In this document: positions 17,078 through 25,009 of the stretch, piece after piece | How the letters are laid out: every line of letters begins with the position of its first letter | How positions within the stretch are numbered: the first letter of the stretch is position 1 | Origin: Streptomyces sioyaensis | GTDB lineage: Bacteria; Actinomycetota; Actinomycetes; Streptomycetales; Streptomycetaceae | Length of the DNA: 64,000 nt | Direction of reading: 5' to 3' | Assembly (NCBI RefSeq): GCF_004122735.1 | Contig: NZ_SDIF01000021.1 | Coordinates: 1-64,000 of the forward strand | Position numbers and translations under genes: made by a program | Notes under the pieces: generated by a model | What the model saw: the letters and a program-made list of their open reading frames with translations, nothing else | Database searches by the model: none | Told to the model about the DNA's origin: nothing

Positions 17078-17784
17078 TGCCGGTTCCCAAGGGTCGAGGG
17101 CTCGTCTCCAGATCTCTCCTTCGGGAGAACGCCTACCGAGCGATCCGGGACGCCATCGTCGACGGCACGCTCGCCCCGGGTGAGCGCCTCAACGACGGCG
17201 ACCTGTCGGAGTGGCTGGGCGTCAGCCGCACTCCGGTGCGGGAAGCCCTGGCGCGCTTGGACCAGAACGGCCTGGTGCAGACGAAACCGGGCCGCTACAC
17301 CATCGTCAGTCCGCTCGATGTCCGTGCGGTGCGCGACGCCCAGTCGGTCACTGCGGCGCTGCACGAACTCGCCGTCCGCGAGGCGATGCCCAACCTGTCC
17401 GAGGTCGAGCTCGACGCCATGCGGGAAGCCAATGCACGCTTCGCCGTGGCGCTGCGCCGCACGGACGTCGACGCGGCGCTCGCCGCCGATGACGACTTCC
17501 ACGACGTCGCGGTGACCGCCTGCGCGAACGTGGCCCTGCGTACCGTCCTGGAGCAGTTCACGCCGCTGTTGCGACGCCTGGAGCGGTTGCGCTTCTCCTC
17601 GTTGAGCGGTCGGGGCTCGGTCGCCCAGCACGACCGGATCATCGCGCTCTGCGAAGCCGGCGACACCGAGGGAGCCGTGTCCGCGACCCGCGCCAACTGG
17701 CAGACACTGCTGCCCCTGCTCGACGCCACGCCCAGTGACGAACCACTCGCCGACCCCGGCAGCGCCTTGCCGCCGAACTCCTGA
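17077..17784 (+). CDS. GntR-family (FadR/FCD) transcriptional regulator
   Basis: 235 residues from the ATG at 17077. The N-terminal winged helix (~12-75) has ENAYRAIRDAIVDGTLAPGERL and the recognition helix LGVSRTPVREALARLDQNGLV. The C-terminal ~90-210 region is an FCD all-helical ligand domain with DDDFHDVAV and the metal-site histidines (HD, then QHDRIIALCEAGD). FCD proteins usually sense carboxylic acids. The palindrome overlapping its start supports autoregulation. It points toward acdS, 175 bases away, and may control it; that link is inference. Confidence 0.88.
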   Translation: MPVPKGRGLVSRSLLRENAYRAIRDAIVDGTLAPGERLNDGDLSEWLGVSRTPVREALARLDQNGLVQTKPGRYTIVSPLDVRAVRDAQSVTAALHELAVREAMPNLSEVELDAMREANARFAVALRRTDVDAALAADDDFHDVAVTACANVALRTVLEQFTPLLRRLERLRFSSLSGRGSVAQHDRIIALCEAGDTEGAVSATRANWQTLLPLLDATPSDEPLADPGSALPPNS

Positions 17785-17823
17785 GACACGGCAGACGAGG
17801 CCCCCTGGCAGGGTTCCTCAACG

Positions 17824-17920
17824 GCAAGCCCAACGCACGGACCGCAAGCCCCACTCGCAGATCGTAAGCCCAACTCACAGACCACAAAGCAAAACTGACA
17901 GGTAGTCAGCATCTACTTAT
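17824..17920 (+). promoter_or_regulatory. 20-bp direct repeats and promoter-proximal dyad upstream of acdS
   Basis: Three head-to-tail 20-bp units sharing G(C/T)AAGCCC(A/C)ACTC-CAGA-C begin at 17824, 17844 and 17864, with a decayed fourth at 17884. Next come CTGAC-AGGTA-GTCAG (17895-17909) and a TACTTAT -10-like box (17914-17920). Exact two-turn spacing places every unit on the same DNA face, as expected for a cooperatively bound activator or repressor. The binding protein is unknown. Confidence 0.55.
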
Positions 17921-17959
17921 CCGAACCCCGCGTGGGCGTACAGCTGCAAGGAGGCACCG

Positions 17960-18967
17960 ATGCCCGTCACCGACTTCGAGCGCTACCCCCTCTTGTTCGG
18001 CCCCAGTCCCGTACACCTACTGGACCGGCTCAGCGGGCATCTCGGCGGCGCCCGCATCTGGGCCAAGCGGGAGGACTGCAACAGCGGGCTCGCCTTCGGC
18101 GGCAACAAGACCCGCAAGCTGGAGTACCTGATACCTGACGCGCTCCGACAGGGCGCGGACACCCTGGTCAGTATCGGTGGGGTGCAGTCCAACCACACCC
18201 GGCAGGTGGCCGCGGCCGCCGCCAAGGCGGGGCTGCGGGCCGTCCTCGTCCAGGAGAGCTGGGTCGACTGGCCGGACGAGGCCAACGACAAGGTAGGCAA
18301 CATCCTGTTGTCCCGCGTCATGGGAGCCGATGTGCGTCTGGTGCGCGCGGGGTTCGGCATCGGCTTCAAGGACAGCTGGCACCAGGCCCTGGAGGACGTC
18401 CGGGCGGCCGGCGGCACCCCCTACGCGATCCCCGCCGGGGCCTCGGGCCACCCTCTCGGCGGCCTCGGCTTCGCCCACTGGGCTTTCGAGCTGGAGCAGC
18501 AGGAACGGGAGTTGGGCGTCTTCTTCGACACGATCGTGGTGTGCAGCGTCACCGGCAGTACCCAGGCCGGCATGATTGCCGGCTTCGCGGGCCAGGACCG
18601 GCCCCGCCGGGTGCTGGGCATCGACGCGTCGGCCAAGATCGCCGAGACCCGGGCCCAGGTGGAGAAGATCGCTCGCCACACCGCCGAACTCATCGGCCTC
18701 GGCCGGGATCTGCGCGATGACGAAGTCACCGTCCTGGAGGGCTGGGCCGGCGACGCCTACGGCATTCCCGTCCAGTCCACCCTCGACGCCATCCGACTCA
18801 CCGGACGTCTCGAAGGCATGATCATCGACCCGGTCTACGAGGGCAAGTCCATGGCCGGCCTCATCGACCTCGTACGCAGCGGAGACATCCCCAAGAGCTC
18901 CAACGTCCTCTACGCGCACCTGGGCGGCCAGCCCGCCCTCAACGCCTACAGCAGCCTCTTTCACTGA
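17960..18967 (+). CDS. acdS: 1-aminocyclopropane-1-carboxylate deaminase
   Basis: A PLP-dependent enzyme of 335 residues converting ACC, the plant ethylene precursor, to 2-oxobutyrate and ammonia; it allows ACC use as nitrogen source. A canonical AAGGAGG precedes the ATG. Diagnostic residues are present: Lys50 (PLP Schiff base) in GGNKTRK, Ser77, Tyr267, the Tyr293-Glu294 pair in DPVYEGKSM and Leu321 in AHLGG. Glu and Leu at the last two sites are the usual discriminators from D-cysteine desulfhydrase. The Gln often found two residues after Ser77 is His79 here. The gene is monocistronic. Usual acdS regulators are Lrp-like; the nearest regulator here is GntR/FCD. Confidence 0.92.
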   Translation: MPVTDFERYPLLFGPSPVHLLDRLSGHLGGARIWAKREDCNSGLAFGGNKTRKLEYLIPDALRQGADTLVSIGGVQSNHTRQVAAAAAKAGLRAVLVQESWVDWPDEANDKVGNILLSRVMGADVRLVRAGFGIGFKDSWHQALEDVRAAGGTPYAIPAGASGHPLGGLGFAHWAFELEQQERELGVFFDTIVVCSVTGSTQAGMIAGFAGQDRPRRVLGIDASAKIAETRAQVEKIARHTAELIGLGRDLRDDEVTVLEGWAGDAYGIPVQSTLDAIRLTGRLEGMIIDPVYEGKSMAGLIDLVRSGDIPKSSNVLYAHLGGQPALNAYSSLFH

Positions 18968-19087
18968 CCCGGTTGGACCGTCACCTCGGACCGTCACCCG
19001 CGAAGCACAGCGAGGGCTGTACCCGAGGTGGCTCGTACAGCCCTCACCATGTCCATGTGTGCCCGTGTCAGCCGGGGGCGCCCGGCC

Positions 19088-19462
19088 TCAGCGGTCTTCG
19101 CAGGCCAGCGTCAGGCACAGCATCAGCACCTCGTAGGGGGTGCTGTCGCTCTGTGCGGTGGGCGTCTCCCCGGAGTCCGCGGCGAACCGCCACTGCGAGG
19201 GCCGGGCGTGCTTGGTCTCTGCCTTCTTCTCCACCTCGACGTGGAGTGTGCGGGCCTGCGGATCGTTCGTCTCGACGAGCACTTCGTCGCTGTCGACCGA
19301 GAAGTGGTCGTGTAACAGGACCAGACCGAACCGGTCCAGGTTGCCGTGCTTCTCCAGTACGGCCTTGATGTCCCTGGCGAACTCCGCGTCCTGGGGGCCG
19401 AGCGGCTCTGCGTCTTCGAAGCGAGGAAGGTGGTGCGATGTACGGCTGGTCTGCGTAGGCAT
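19088..19462 (-). CDS. Hypothetical protein, possibly small actinobacterial conserved family
   Basis: 124 residues from the ATG at 19462, with AGGGAGA upstream. It is acidic, without signal peptide or membrane helix. Recognisable blocks are LGPQDAEFARDIKAVLEKHGN, predicted helical, and LDRFGLVLLHDHFSVDSDEVL, predicted strands; a His-Asp-His cluster lies near residue 60. No family was recognised. It is convergent with acdS and separated from it by 120 bases. Codon use is typical of the genome, supporting a real gene. Confidence 0.6.
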   Translation of the reverse strand: MPTQTSRTSHHLPRFEDAEPLGPQDAEFARDIKAVLEKHGNLDRFGLVLLHDHFSVDSDEVLVETNDPQARTLHVEVEKKAETKHARPSQWRFAADSGETPTAQSDSTPYEVLMLCLTLACEDR

Positions 19463-19878
19463 GAGGATCTCCCTTCGACCGCGCTCTGCGGTCTCAACAC
19501 ACCATAGATAAATGGTGAGTTGCGGCAGAAGGGCGTGACGGTGGCGGGATCCGACGCGAGCCGGGCGGCGCTGCGGGGACTCGGCCAGGACGTGTTTCAC
19601 AGTCGGCGACGGTCGTGCAGCCGCAAGGTCGGCCCTCCGGTCAGGGGCGGCACGTCGGCAGGTCGGCCGGATTCAGGATCCGAGCGCTGCGATCTCCTCG
19701 GCCTCTGCCGGGTCCCGACGCCATCGTTCCCGGCTTCATGCCACGTCAGGGACTCGTGGACCCCTGCGACATCCCCTCATGCCTTCGCGTCGCACAAGGC
19801 TGAAGCCTGTCCGAAAATAGGTCGTGCAAGTGATCGATCTTTTGTACCGTCAGGAACCTACTGAACGGGGGGATTTCC
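19463..19878. other. Intergenic region without recognised gene
   Basis: 416 bases between the divergent hypothetical gene and the secreted-protein gene. It must contain both promoters; around 19850 the sequence TACCGTCAGGAACC lies shortly before the ribosome site. Nothing else was recognised. Confidence 0.6.
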
Positions 19879-20304
19879 ATGATTCGTCGTGTTTCACTGG
19901 CAGCCGCCGCGTGTGCGGCCGTCGGTTTCTCGCTTCTCACTGTTCCGGCTCATGCGGCTGGAGCCGAGGCGACGCCCACCCGCGCGTCGCAGAAGGTGAT
20001 GTCAGGGTCGGACCATGTCAAGTGCACCCGCTTGAGCAAGGGGCAACTCTGCATCGTCATGAACAGCCGGCCCCAGTCCATCGATGTCATCTACACCAAA
20101 AAGGGTGGCGCGAACATCAAGGCGCAACTCGGGTATCGGATGAACGGTTCGTCGTCGTACGCCGGGCTGGAGACCATCAGCGACGGCGACCGGGCCACCA
20201 ACACCTGGAAGATGAGCTGGCCCTGCAAGAAGGCCGTTGGCCTGATCAAGGTCAGGGGGCAAGGGACCTTCGAAACCCCGGCGGCGACGTTCCCGGGCTG
20301 CTGA
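19879..20304 (+). CDS. Small secreted protein of unknown function
   Basis: 141 residues. A Sec signal peptide (MIRRVSLAAAACAAVGFSLL) ends near PAHA-AGA, leaving a ~115-residue mature domain with four cysteines, in contexts HVKCTRL, QLCIVM, WPCKK and the C-terminal FPGC, probably forming two disulfides. The mature part is predominantly beta (QSIDVIYTKKGG, IKAQLGYRMN). No family was identified. ACGGGGGGA precedes the ATG. It is monocistronic with a strong terminator at 20394. Confidence 0.75.
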   Translation: MIRRVSLAAAACAAVGFSLLTVPAHAAGAEATPTRASQKVMSGSDHVKCTRLSKGQLCIVMNSRPQSIDVIYTKKGGANIKAQLGYRMNGSSSYAGLETISDGDRATNTWKMSWPCKKAVGLIKVRGQGTFETPAATFPGC

Positions 20305-20393
20305 TGAGGTAGCACAGGACGACAAGGGGGAAGTGAGCTCGGGAGCAAAGGCGGAGGATCGCCCTAGCACTCGGCACCGACAACACCACCCCC

Positions 20394-20420
20394 AAGGGGC
20401 CCGCCAGGAGCGGGCCCCTT
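20394..20420 (+). terminator. Terminator of the secreted-protein gene
   Basis: AAGGGGCCCGC (20394-20404) and GCGGGCCCCTT (20410-20420) form a perfect 11-bp stem with loop CAGGA. Confidence 0.85.
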
Positions 20421-20430
20421 GCGCGTGTCA

Positions 20431-20572
20431 GACCCGGTCCTGGTCACGAGCAAGGCACCGCATCCGTACCAGCGGATCATGGTGAGCTACGACGAGCGGG
20501 GTCGCGCGATCGTCTGCGTCGTCTCCACGATGAGGCTCTGACCTGCGCGTACCCCGCTTCGGGCGCGGTCGG
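20431..20572 (+). repeat. Left copy of ~142-bp direct repeat (3' gene fragment)
   Basis: This segment reads in frame VTSKAPHPYQRIMVSYDER and onward to a TGA at 20539-20541, matching the C-terminus of the membrane protein at 16253-16825, then continues 31 bases past the stop. A second copy, about 90 percent identical by eye, lies at 44176-44318 in the same orientation. The last 34 bases (20539-20572) are identical in both. No start or upstream gene body is attached, so it is a relic, an attachment-site-like duplication, or a mobile fragment. Confidence 0.85.
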
Positions 20573-20603
20573 AGCGGTGATGAATCCGGCGCCCCCGAAG
20601 GGG

Positions 20604-21890
20604 TCAGGCGAAGACGTCCTGCTGGTAGCGCCCGTCGGCCTCAAGCCGGGCGAGCCATTCCTGGGCGGCGGCGTCGTCGCTTCCGGTGTGGGCACGGTGG
20701 ATGGCGGCGAGTGCCTCGCGTACGGCCGGTGCCATGCGGCGGCCGTCGCCGCAGACGAAGAGGTACGCGCCGTTGTCGAGAGCGTCCCACACCGTGTCCG
20801 CGGCGGCGGCAATCGCGTTCTGGACGAACCGGGCAGGGTGGTCGGGGAGGGCGGAGAAGGCGGTGTGTACGCGGGCGATCCCGGACTCCTCCCAGGTCTG
20901 CATCTCCTCCCGGTAGAACCAGTCGTGCTCCGGGTGGCGGCAGCCGACGAACACCTGGGACATGCCGACTTCCGTGCCGCCCGCGTGCTGCCGGGCGCGC
21001 TCCTCCAGGAATCCCCGCAGCGGCGCGATGCCGGTGCCGGGGCCGATGAGGACGAGCGGTGTCGTGGGGTCGGCCGGCGGCGCGAAGGTCGGCGACGGCA
21101 CACGTACGTAGCCGTAGAGGACGTCTCCGGGCTCCAGCCGGCCCAGGTACTGCGAGCACAGGCCCCGGTGCTCGCCCTCGCCCGACAGCGCGGGGCTTTC
21201 GACAAGTCCGACGGTCAGCCGCACATGTCGTGGGTCGGCCAGGGGCGAGGAGGAGATGGAGTAGAAGCGGGGGCGGATGGGCCCCATCATGTCGAGGAAG
21301 TCCGCCGGCGGCAGTTCCACGGCGGGGAAGCGCTCCAGCAGGGTGAGCACCGGGACGCGCTTTTCGAGGATCTCCGTCCGGTAGCGCCGCTCGGCCTCCT
21401 CGGTGTCGGCGGTGTAGGCCTCCAGCTGGGGCCGGGTCCAGGTGCAGGGGGTGTGGTCGGCGAGCGTCCGTATGTGGGCGCGGGTGGCGACGTCCTGGAG
21501 TTCCAGGAACTGGGTCAGGAGCAGTTCCGCGGTGACGGGCACGCCCACCGGCAGGTGCGTCCTGCCGCTCCGGTCACCGGGTCGATCCGGAGCACCTGGT
21601 CGCGTTCGATGCCGAGCCGGTCGAGGGCACGGGCGACCAGTGCCGGGTCGTTCTTGGCGAAGACCGCCAGGTGGTTGCCGGTGTCGTAGTCGACGCCTGC
21701 CGGCAGTTCGACCGTGATCGACCGCGCGGACGGCCGCGGTGGCTCGATGCTGAAGTCCCACAGTCCGGTCGGGTCGCCGACGAGTTCCTCGTTGGCAACG
21801 ATGGTCAGTGGGTACGCCTGCTCGGAGACGATCGAGGGGCGCACCTCGGCCTCGCCGAGGAGTTCCACCTGGAAGCGCGGGCCGTCGTCC
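20604..21890 (-). pseudogene. CYP102-type P450 reductase domain, truncated and frameshifted
   Basis: The FAD/NADPH-binding end of a self-sufficient cytochrome P450 (BM3 family). Recognisable blocks are DYDTGNHLAVFAKN, RPRFYSISSSPLADPRH (FAD), LIGPGTGIAPLRGFLEER (NADPH), VFVGCRHPEHDWFYREE and the terminal FVCGDGRRMAPAVRE with GRYQQDVFA. The heme and flavodoxin domains, more than 600 residues, are absent. The reading frame also shifts near 21555-21580, where VTGAAGRT passes into HLPVGVPVTAELLLTQFLEL. The 5' end stops near 21890, within about 12 bases of the truncated TetR gene on the other strand. It cannot make a functional enzyme. Confidence 0.88.
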
Positions 21891-21892
21891 GC

Positions 21893-22537
21893 GGCAGAGG
21901 CATCTGCGTCGCGGCGCTGCGCCTTATCGACGCCGACGGGGTCGAGGCGCTCACCATGCGCAAACTCGCGGCCGAGCTGAACGCCAACCCGATGTCGCTC
22001 TACCACCACGTGCCGAACAAGGAAGCCCTGCTGCGCGGCGTGGCGAAGCTGGTCGGCTCCCAGTTCCGCACGCCGGAAGGGGAGGACCGGCCCTGGCAGG
22101 AGCGGCTACGCCAACTCGCCATGGACTTCCGCGCGTTGGCGCACCGCCACCCCAATCTGGTGGCGCACACCTTCAGCCACCCCGACTTCATCCAGCCGGG
22201 GGACCCCTTCTGGCTGGAGCTCACGGGGACACTCGCCGCCGCGGGAGTGCCGCAACGCGAGGTCCCCCGGGTAGGCGCTGTGCTGTGTGCCGTGTTCTCG
22301 GGGCTGTTGCTCACCGAACTGAACGGAGCGCTGCAGCGATGGACGACCCTGCCCCCATCGCCTGCCGTTCACGGCGGGGAAGAGGCGTCCGAGGTGACGT
22401 CGGCCGATGCGGACACGTTGTTCCGCCGCGCGCTGGATGCCGCGATCGTCGGTGTGGAGAGCCAGACGGCTGCTTGCGTCGCGGGCCGTGGAACCGATGG
22501 CGGCACCTCGTGGACGAGTCGCTGCCGGGCGTCATGA
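21893..22537 (+). pseudogene. TetR-family regulator lacking its native 5' end
   Basis: From about 21902 the frame encodes a near-complete TetR/AcrR protein: first helix VAALRLIDADGVEAL, recognition helix LTMRKLAAELNANPMSLYHH, then a helical ligand domain with AHTFSHPDFIQPGDPFWLEL and AVLCAVFSGLLLTELNG. The expected ~10-residue N-terminus and start codon are missing; upstream the same frame runs antisense through the P450 reductase relic. Translation could occur only as an unnatural extension from upstream. The last six bases overlap the convergent double-Lrp stop. It probably once repressed the adjacent P450, as TetR proteins do for other CYP102 genes. Confidence 0.78.
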
Positions 22538-23596
22538 TGTGCTCGTGCCGGCCTCATCCGGGGGTGTGTCGTAGGGGATGTCCGCCCAGGGATTGAGGGA
22601 TATCGGGCTGGTACTTCGACCGTGGCCGTCGAGTAGCCAGCCCATGCGTTTGCTCATGCGCAGGACGATGGCGCGTTCGGTCAGTGTCAGCGTGGGGAAT
22701 CGTTCGGCGAGTCTGGTCTCCAGACGCTGGCTGTCGCCGAGGGAGCGCAGCCAGACGATGACGAGCAGATTGTCCGTTCCGGTGATCGCGGCGCACATCC
22801 TGATTTCCGGCAGGGTCAGCAGCGTCTGAGCGATCCTGTCGAGTTCGTGGGCGGGGACGCGAGCCCAGAAGTAGGCGTGCACGGGCCAGCCGCTGATGAT
22901 GTCGGACACTTCGCAGCGGAAGGACACCAGGCCCTCGCGGACCATGCGTTCCAGGCGCCGGCGGGTGGTGGACACGCTGGTCGAGGTGAGGGCGGCAAGT
23001 TCGGCGGCTGTCCGGCGGCCGTCGGAAGACAGGGGCAGCAGAAGATCGCGGAACCGTTCGTGGGACGTCCGGCTTCCCGCAGAGGTCTGCGGGTGGTGGC
23101 GGGTCAGGTGGGCGCGCTGGTCGGGCGAGAGGGCCTGGAGCCGCCACTTGTTGCCTTCGCTGTAGAAGCGGGTTGCGGTGCTGGTACGGGTGCCGCGTAC
23201 TCCGGGCAGCTGGCTGACGTGGTCCAGTACGAACCGCGACAGCGCCTGAAGGTCGGGGAACAGGGCCACGAGGAACAGGTCGCGGCCGCTGGCGACCTGG
23301 GAGATCGAGGCGATCTGCGGCACGCCTGCGAGCGCATCCACCACCTGCTGTCGGGCGGTGGGTTGGCAGTCGACTTCGATGAAGGCCAGACAGCACCGTT
23401 CGGTCCACAGCGCCAGGTTCGGGTAGGCGGTCACCCAGACGACGCCCTGTGTGGTCATGCGCTCCCAGCGCCGCGCCACAGTGGCCGAGTGGAGGCCGAG
23501 CACCTTTCCCACTTCGGTCCAGGTGGCCCGCGGCGCTATCTGCATCACATTGATCAGCGACAGATCATCTTCGTCGAGGCTGAACGAATCTTGCAT
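22532..23596 (-). CDS. Double-domain Lrp/AsnC-family regulator
   Basis: 354 residues from the ATG at 23596. It contains two Lrp-like units in tandem: HTH ~8-55 (DDLSLINVMQIAPRATWTEV), ligand domain ~70-145 (CCLAFIEVDCQPTARQQVV), a second HTH ~180-235 (SDGRRTAAELAALTSTSVST) and a second RAM domain ~240-320 (AYFWARVPAHELDRIA). Fused double Lrps are frequent in actinomycetes and usually control a divergent amino-acid or peptide catabolic operon. Here the divergent gene is an M20 amidohydrolase 118 bases away, followed by an MHS-type symporter. Ligand is probably an amino acid or N-acyl derivative; this is inferred. Confidence 0.87.
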   Translation of the reverse strand: MQDSFSLDEDDLSLINVMQIAPRATWTEVGKVLGLHSATVARRWERMTTQGVVWVTAYPNLALWTERCCLAFIEVDCQPTARQQVVDALAGVPQIASISQVASGRDLFLVALFPDLQALSRFVLDHVSQLPGVRGTRTSTATRFYSEGNKWRLQALSPDQRAHLTRHHPQTSAGSRTSHERFRDLLLPLSSDGRRTAAELAALTSTSVSTTRRRLERMVREGLVSFRCEVSDIISGWPVHAYFWARVPAHELDRIAQTLLTLPEIRMCAAITGTDNLLVIVWLRSLGDSQRLETRLAERFPTLTLTERAIVLRMSKRMGWLLDGHGRSTSPISLNPWADIPYDTPPDEAGTSTS

Positions 23597-23714
23597 TGGA
23601 TCGCACCCTGTGAACGTTCCTGCTGATTTCGGCGCTGCCGCCGCGCGCCTGTCCACCCTAGGGACATCCGCCGTTCGACACCATGCCCGAGTCCCTGGAG
23701 GTGCACCCGCTGTC

Positions 23715-24941
23715 ATGGCGACCTATGAGGATGCGACTGCGTTGCGCGACGAGCTGGTCCGGCTGCGTCGCGGCCTGCACACCGATCCCGAGGTGGGGCT
23801 GGACCTGCCGCGCACCCAGGAGAAAGTGCTGAGGGCGCTGGACGGCCTGCCACTGGAGATCTACACGGGCAGCCGGCTGTCCTCGGTCACGGCAGTGCTG
23901 CGCGGGGGGCGGCCGGGACCCGCCGTGCTGCTCCGGGCGGACATGGACGCCCTGCCGGTGACGGAGCGCACCGGTCTGGAATTCTCCTCCGCGACACCGG
24001 GCGTCATGCACGCCTGCGGCCACGATCTGCACACCACGATGCTGGTCGGTGCCGCCCATCTGCTCGCCGCGCGGCGGCAGGATCTGGCCGGCGACGTGGT
24101 GCTGATGTTCCAGCCGGGCGAGGAGGGATGCGACGGAGCGGGCGCGATGCTGGCCGAAGGCATCCTGGAGGCGGCGGGACCCCGGCCGGTCGCCGCCTAC
24201 GCACTGCACGTGTTCACCACCGACTTTCCCGCCGGCGTCTTCATGGCGCGCAGTGGTGCGACCATGGCGGCGACCAACAACGTGGATGTCACCGTCATCG
24301 GAGCCGGCGGACACGCCTCGGCGCCGCACCGTGCCAAGGATCCGGTGCCCGCGGCATGCGAGATGGTCACCGCGCTGCAGACCATGGTCTCCCGAACCTG
24401 CGACCCCTTCGACCCGGTCGTCCTGACCATCGGTTCCTTCCACGCCGGCACCCGCCGCAACGTGATCCCCGAAACGGTGCGGCTGGAGGGCACCGTACGC
24501 ACGTTCTCCACCCGGGCGCAGAACCGGATGCAGGACGCGGTGGTGACCCTCGTACGCCAGATCGCCGCCGCCCACGGTCTGCGGGCGGAGGTCGAGTTCA
24601 CCAAGCGCTACCCGGTGACGGTCAACGACGAGCGCGAGACCGCCTTCGTCCGGTCCACCGTCACCGAGACCTTCGGAGAGCACCGCTTCCGGCCGCTCGC
24701 CCACCCCCTCACCGGCGCCGAGGACTTCTCCCGCATCCTGGCCGAGGTGCCCGGCAGCCTGGTCATGCTGGGCGCCGCTCCGTCCGGTGCAGATCCCTCG
24801 ACGGTGGCGAACAACCACTCTCCCTATGCGGAGTTCGACGAGGGCGTGCTGTGCGACGGCGCCGCTCTCTACGCCGATCTCGCCACCCGCCGACTGGCCG
24901 CACAGTCCGCCGGAGGACTCGCTTCGACTCTCGCCTGCTGA
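23715..24941 (+). CDS. M20-family amidohydrolase (hippurate/N-acyl-amino-acid hydrolase type)
   Basis: A cytosolic 408-residue metallopeptidase-like amidohydrolase. Typical M20D elements: RADMDALPV, the metal/catalytic stretch HACGHDLHTTM, QPGEEGCDGAGAML with the catalytic Glu pair, and ALHVF; the dimerisation/lid domain follows (~185-300, VTVIGAGGHASAPH), and PLTGAEDFS with the final metal Glu region near the C-terminus. The ATG at 23715 is preceded by GGAGG at a long 13-base spacing. It likely hydrolyses N-acyl or N-carbamoyl amino acids imported by the following symporter, under double-Lrp control. Confidence 0.88.
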   Translation: MATYEDATALRDELVRLRRGLHTDPEVGLDLPRTQEKVLRALDGLPLEIYTGSRLSSVTAVLRGGRPGPAVLLRADMDALPVTERTGLEFSSATPGVMHACGHDLHTTMLVGAAHLLAARRQDLAGDVVLMFQPGEEGCDGAGAMLAEGILEAAGPRPVAAYALHVFTTDFPAGVFMARSGATMAATNNVDVTVIGAGGHASAPHRAKDPVPAACEMVTALQTMVSRTCDPFDPVVLTIGSFHAGTRRNVIPETVRLEGTVRTFSTRAQNRMQDAVVTLVRQIAAAHGLRAEVEFTKRYPVTVNDERETAFVRSTVTETFGEHRFRPLAHPLTGAEDFSRILAEVPGSLVMLGAAPSGADPSTVANNHSPYAEFDEGVLCDGAALYADLATRRLAAQSAGGLASTLAC

Positions 24942-25009
24942 CCGTCCCCGTCGCTCATCTTGCCCCCGTCGCTCACCTTGCCCCTCGTCGCTCACCTTGG
25001 AGGTCCCCC

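Noticed and set aside
17824..17903. Possible CRISPR-like repeat array upstream of acdS
   Set aside because: Units are contiguous with no spacers, only three to four copies, and no cas genes are present.
20431..20572. tRNA gene as the island attachment site
   Set aside because: No cloverleaf or tRNA-like sequence was found at either repeat; the duplicated part is a protein-gene 3' end.
20721..20760. CYP102 reductase as a stand-alone functional reductase
   Set aside because: The flavodoxin domain is missing, the frame shifts near 21555-21580 and no start codon or ribosome site precedes the remaining FAD domain.
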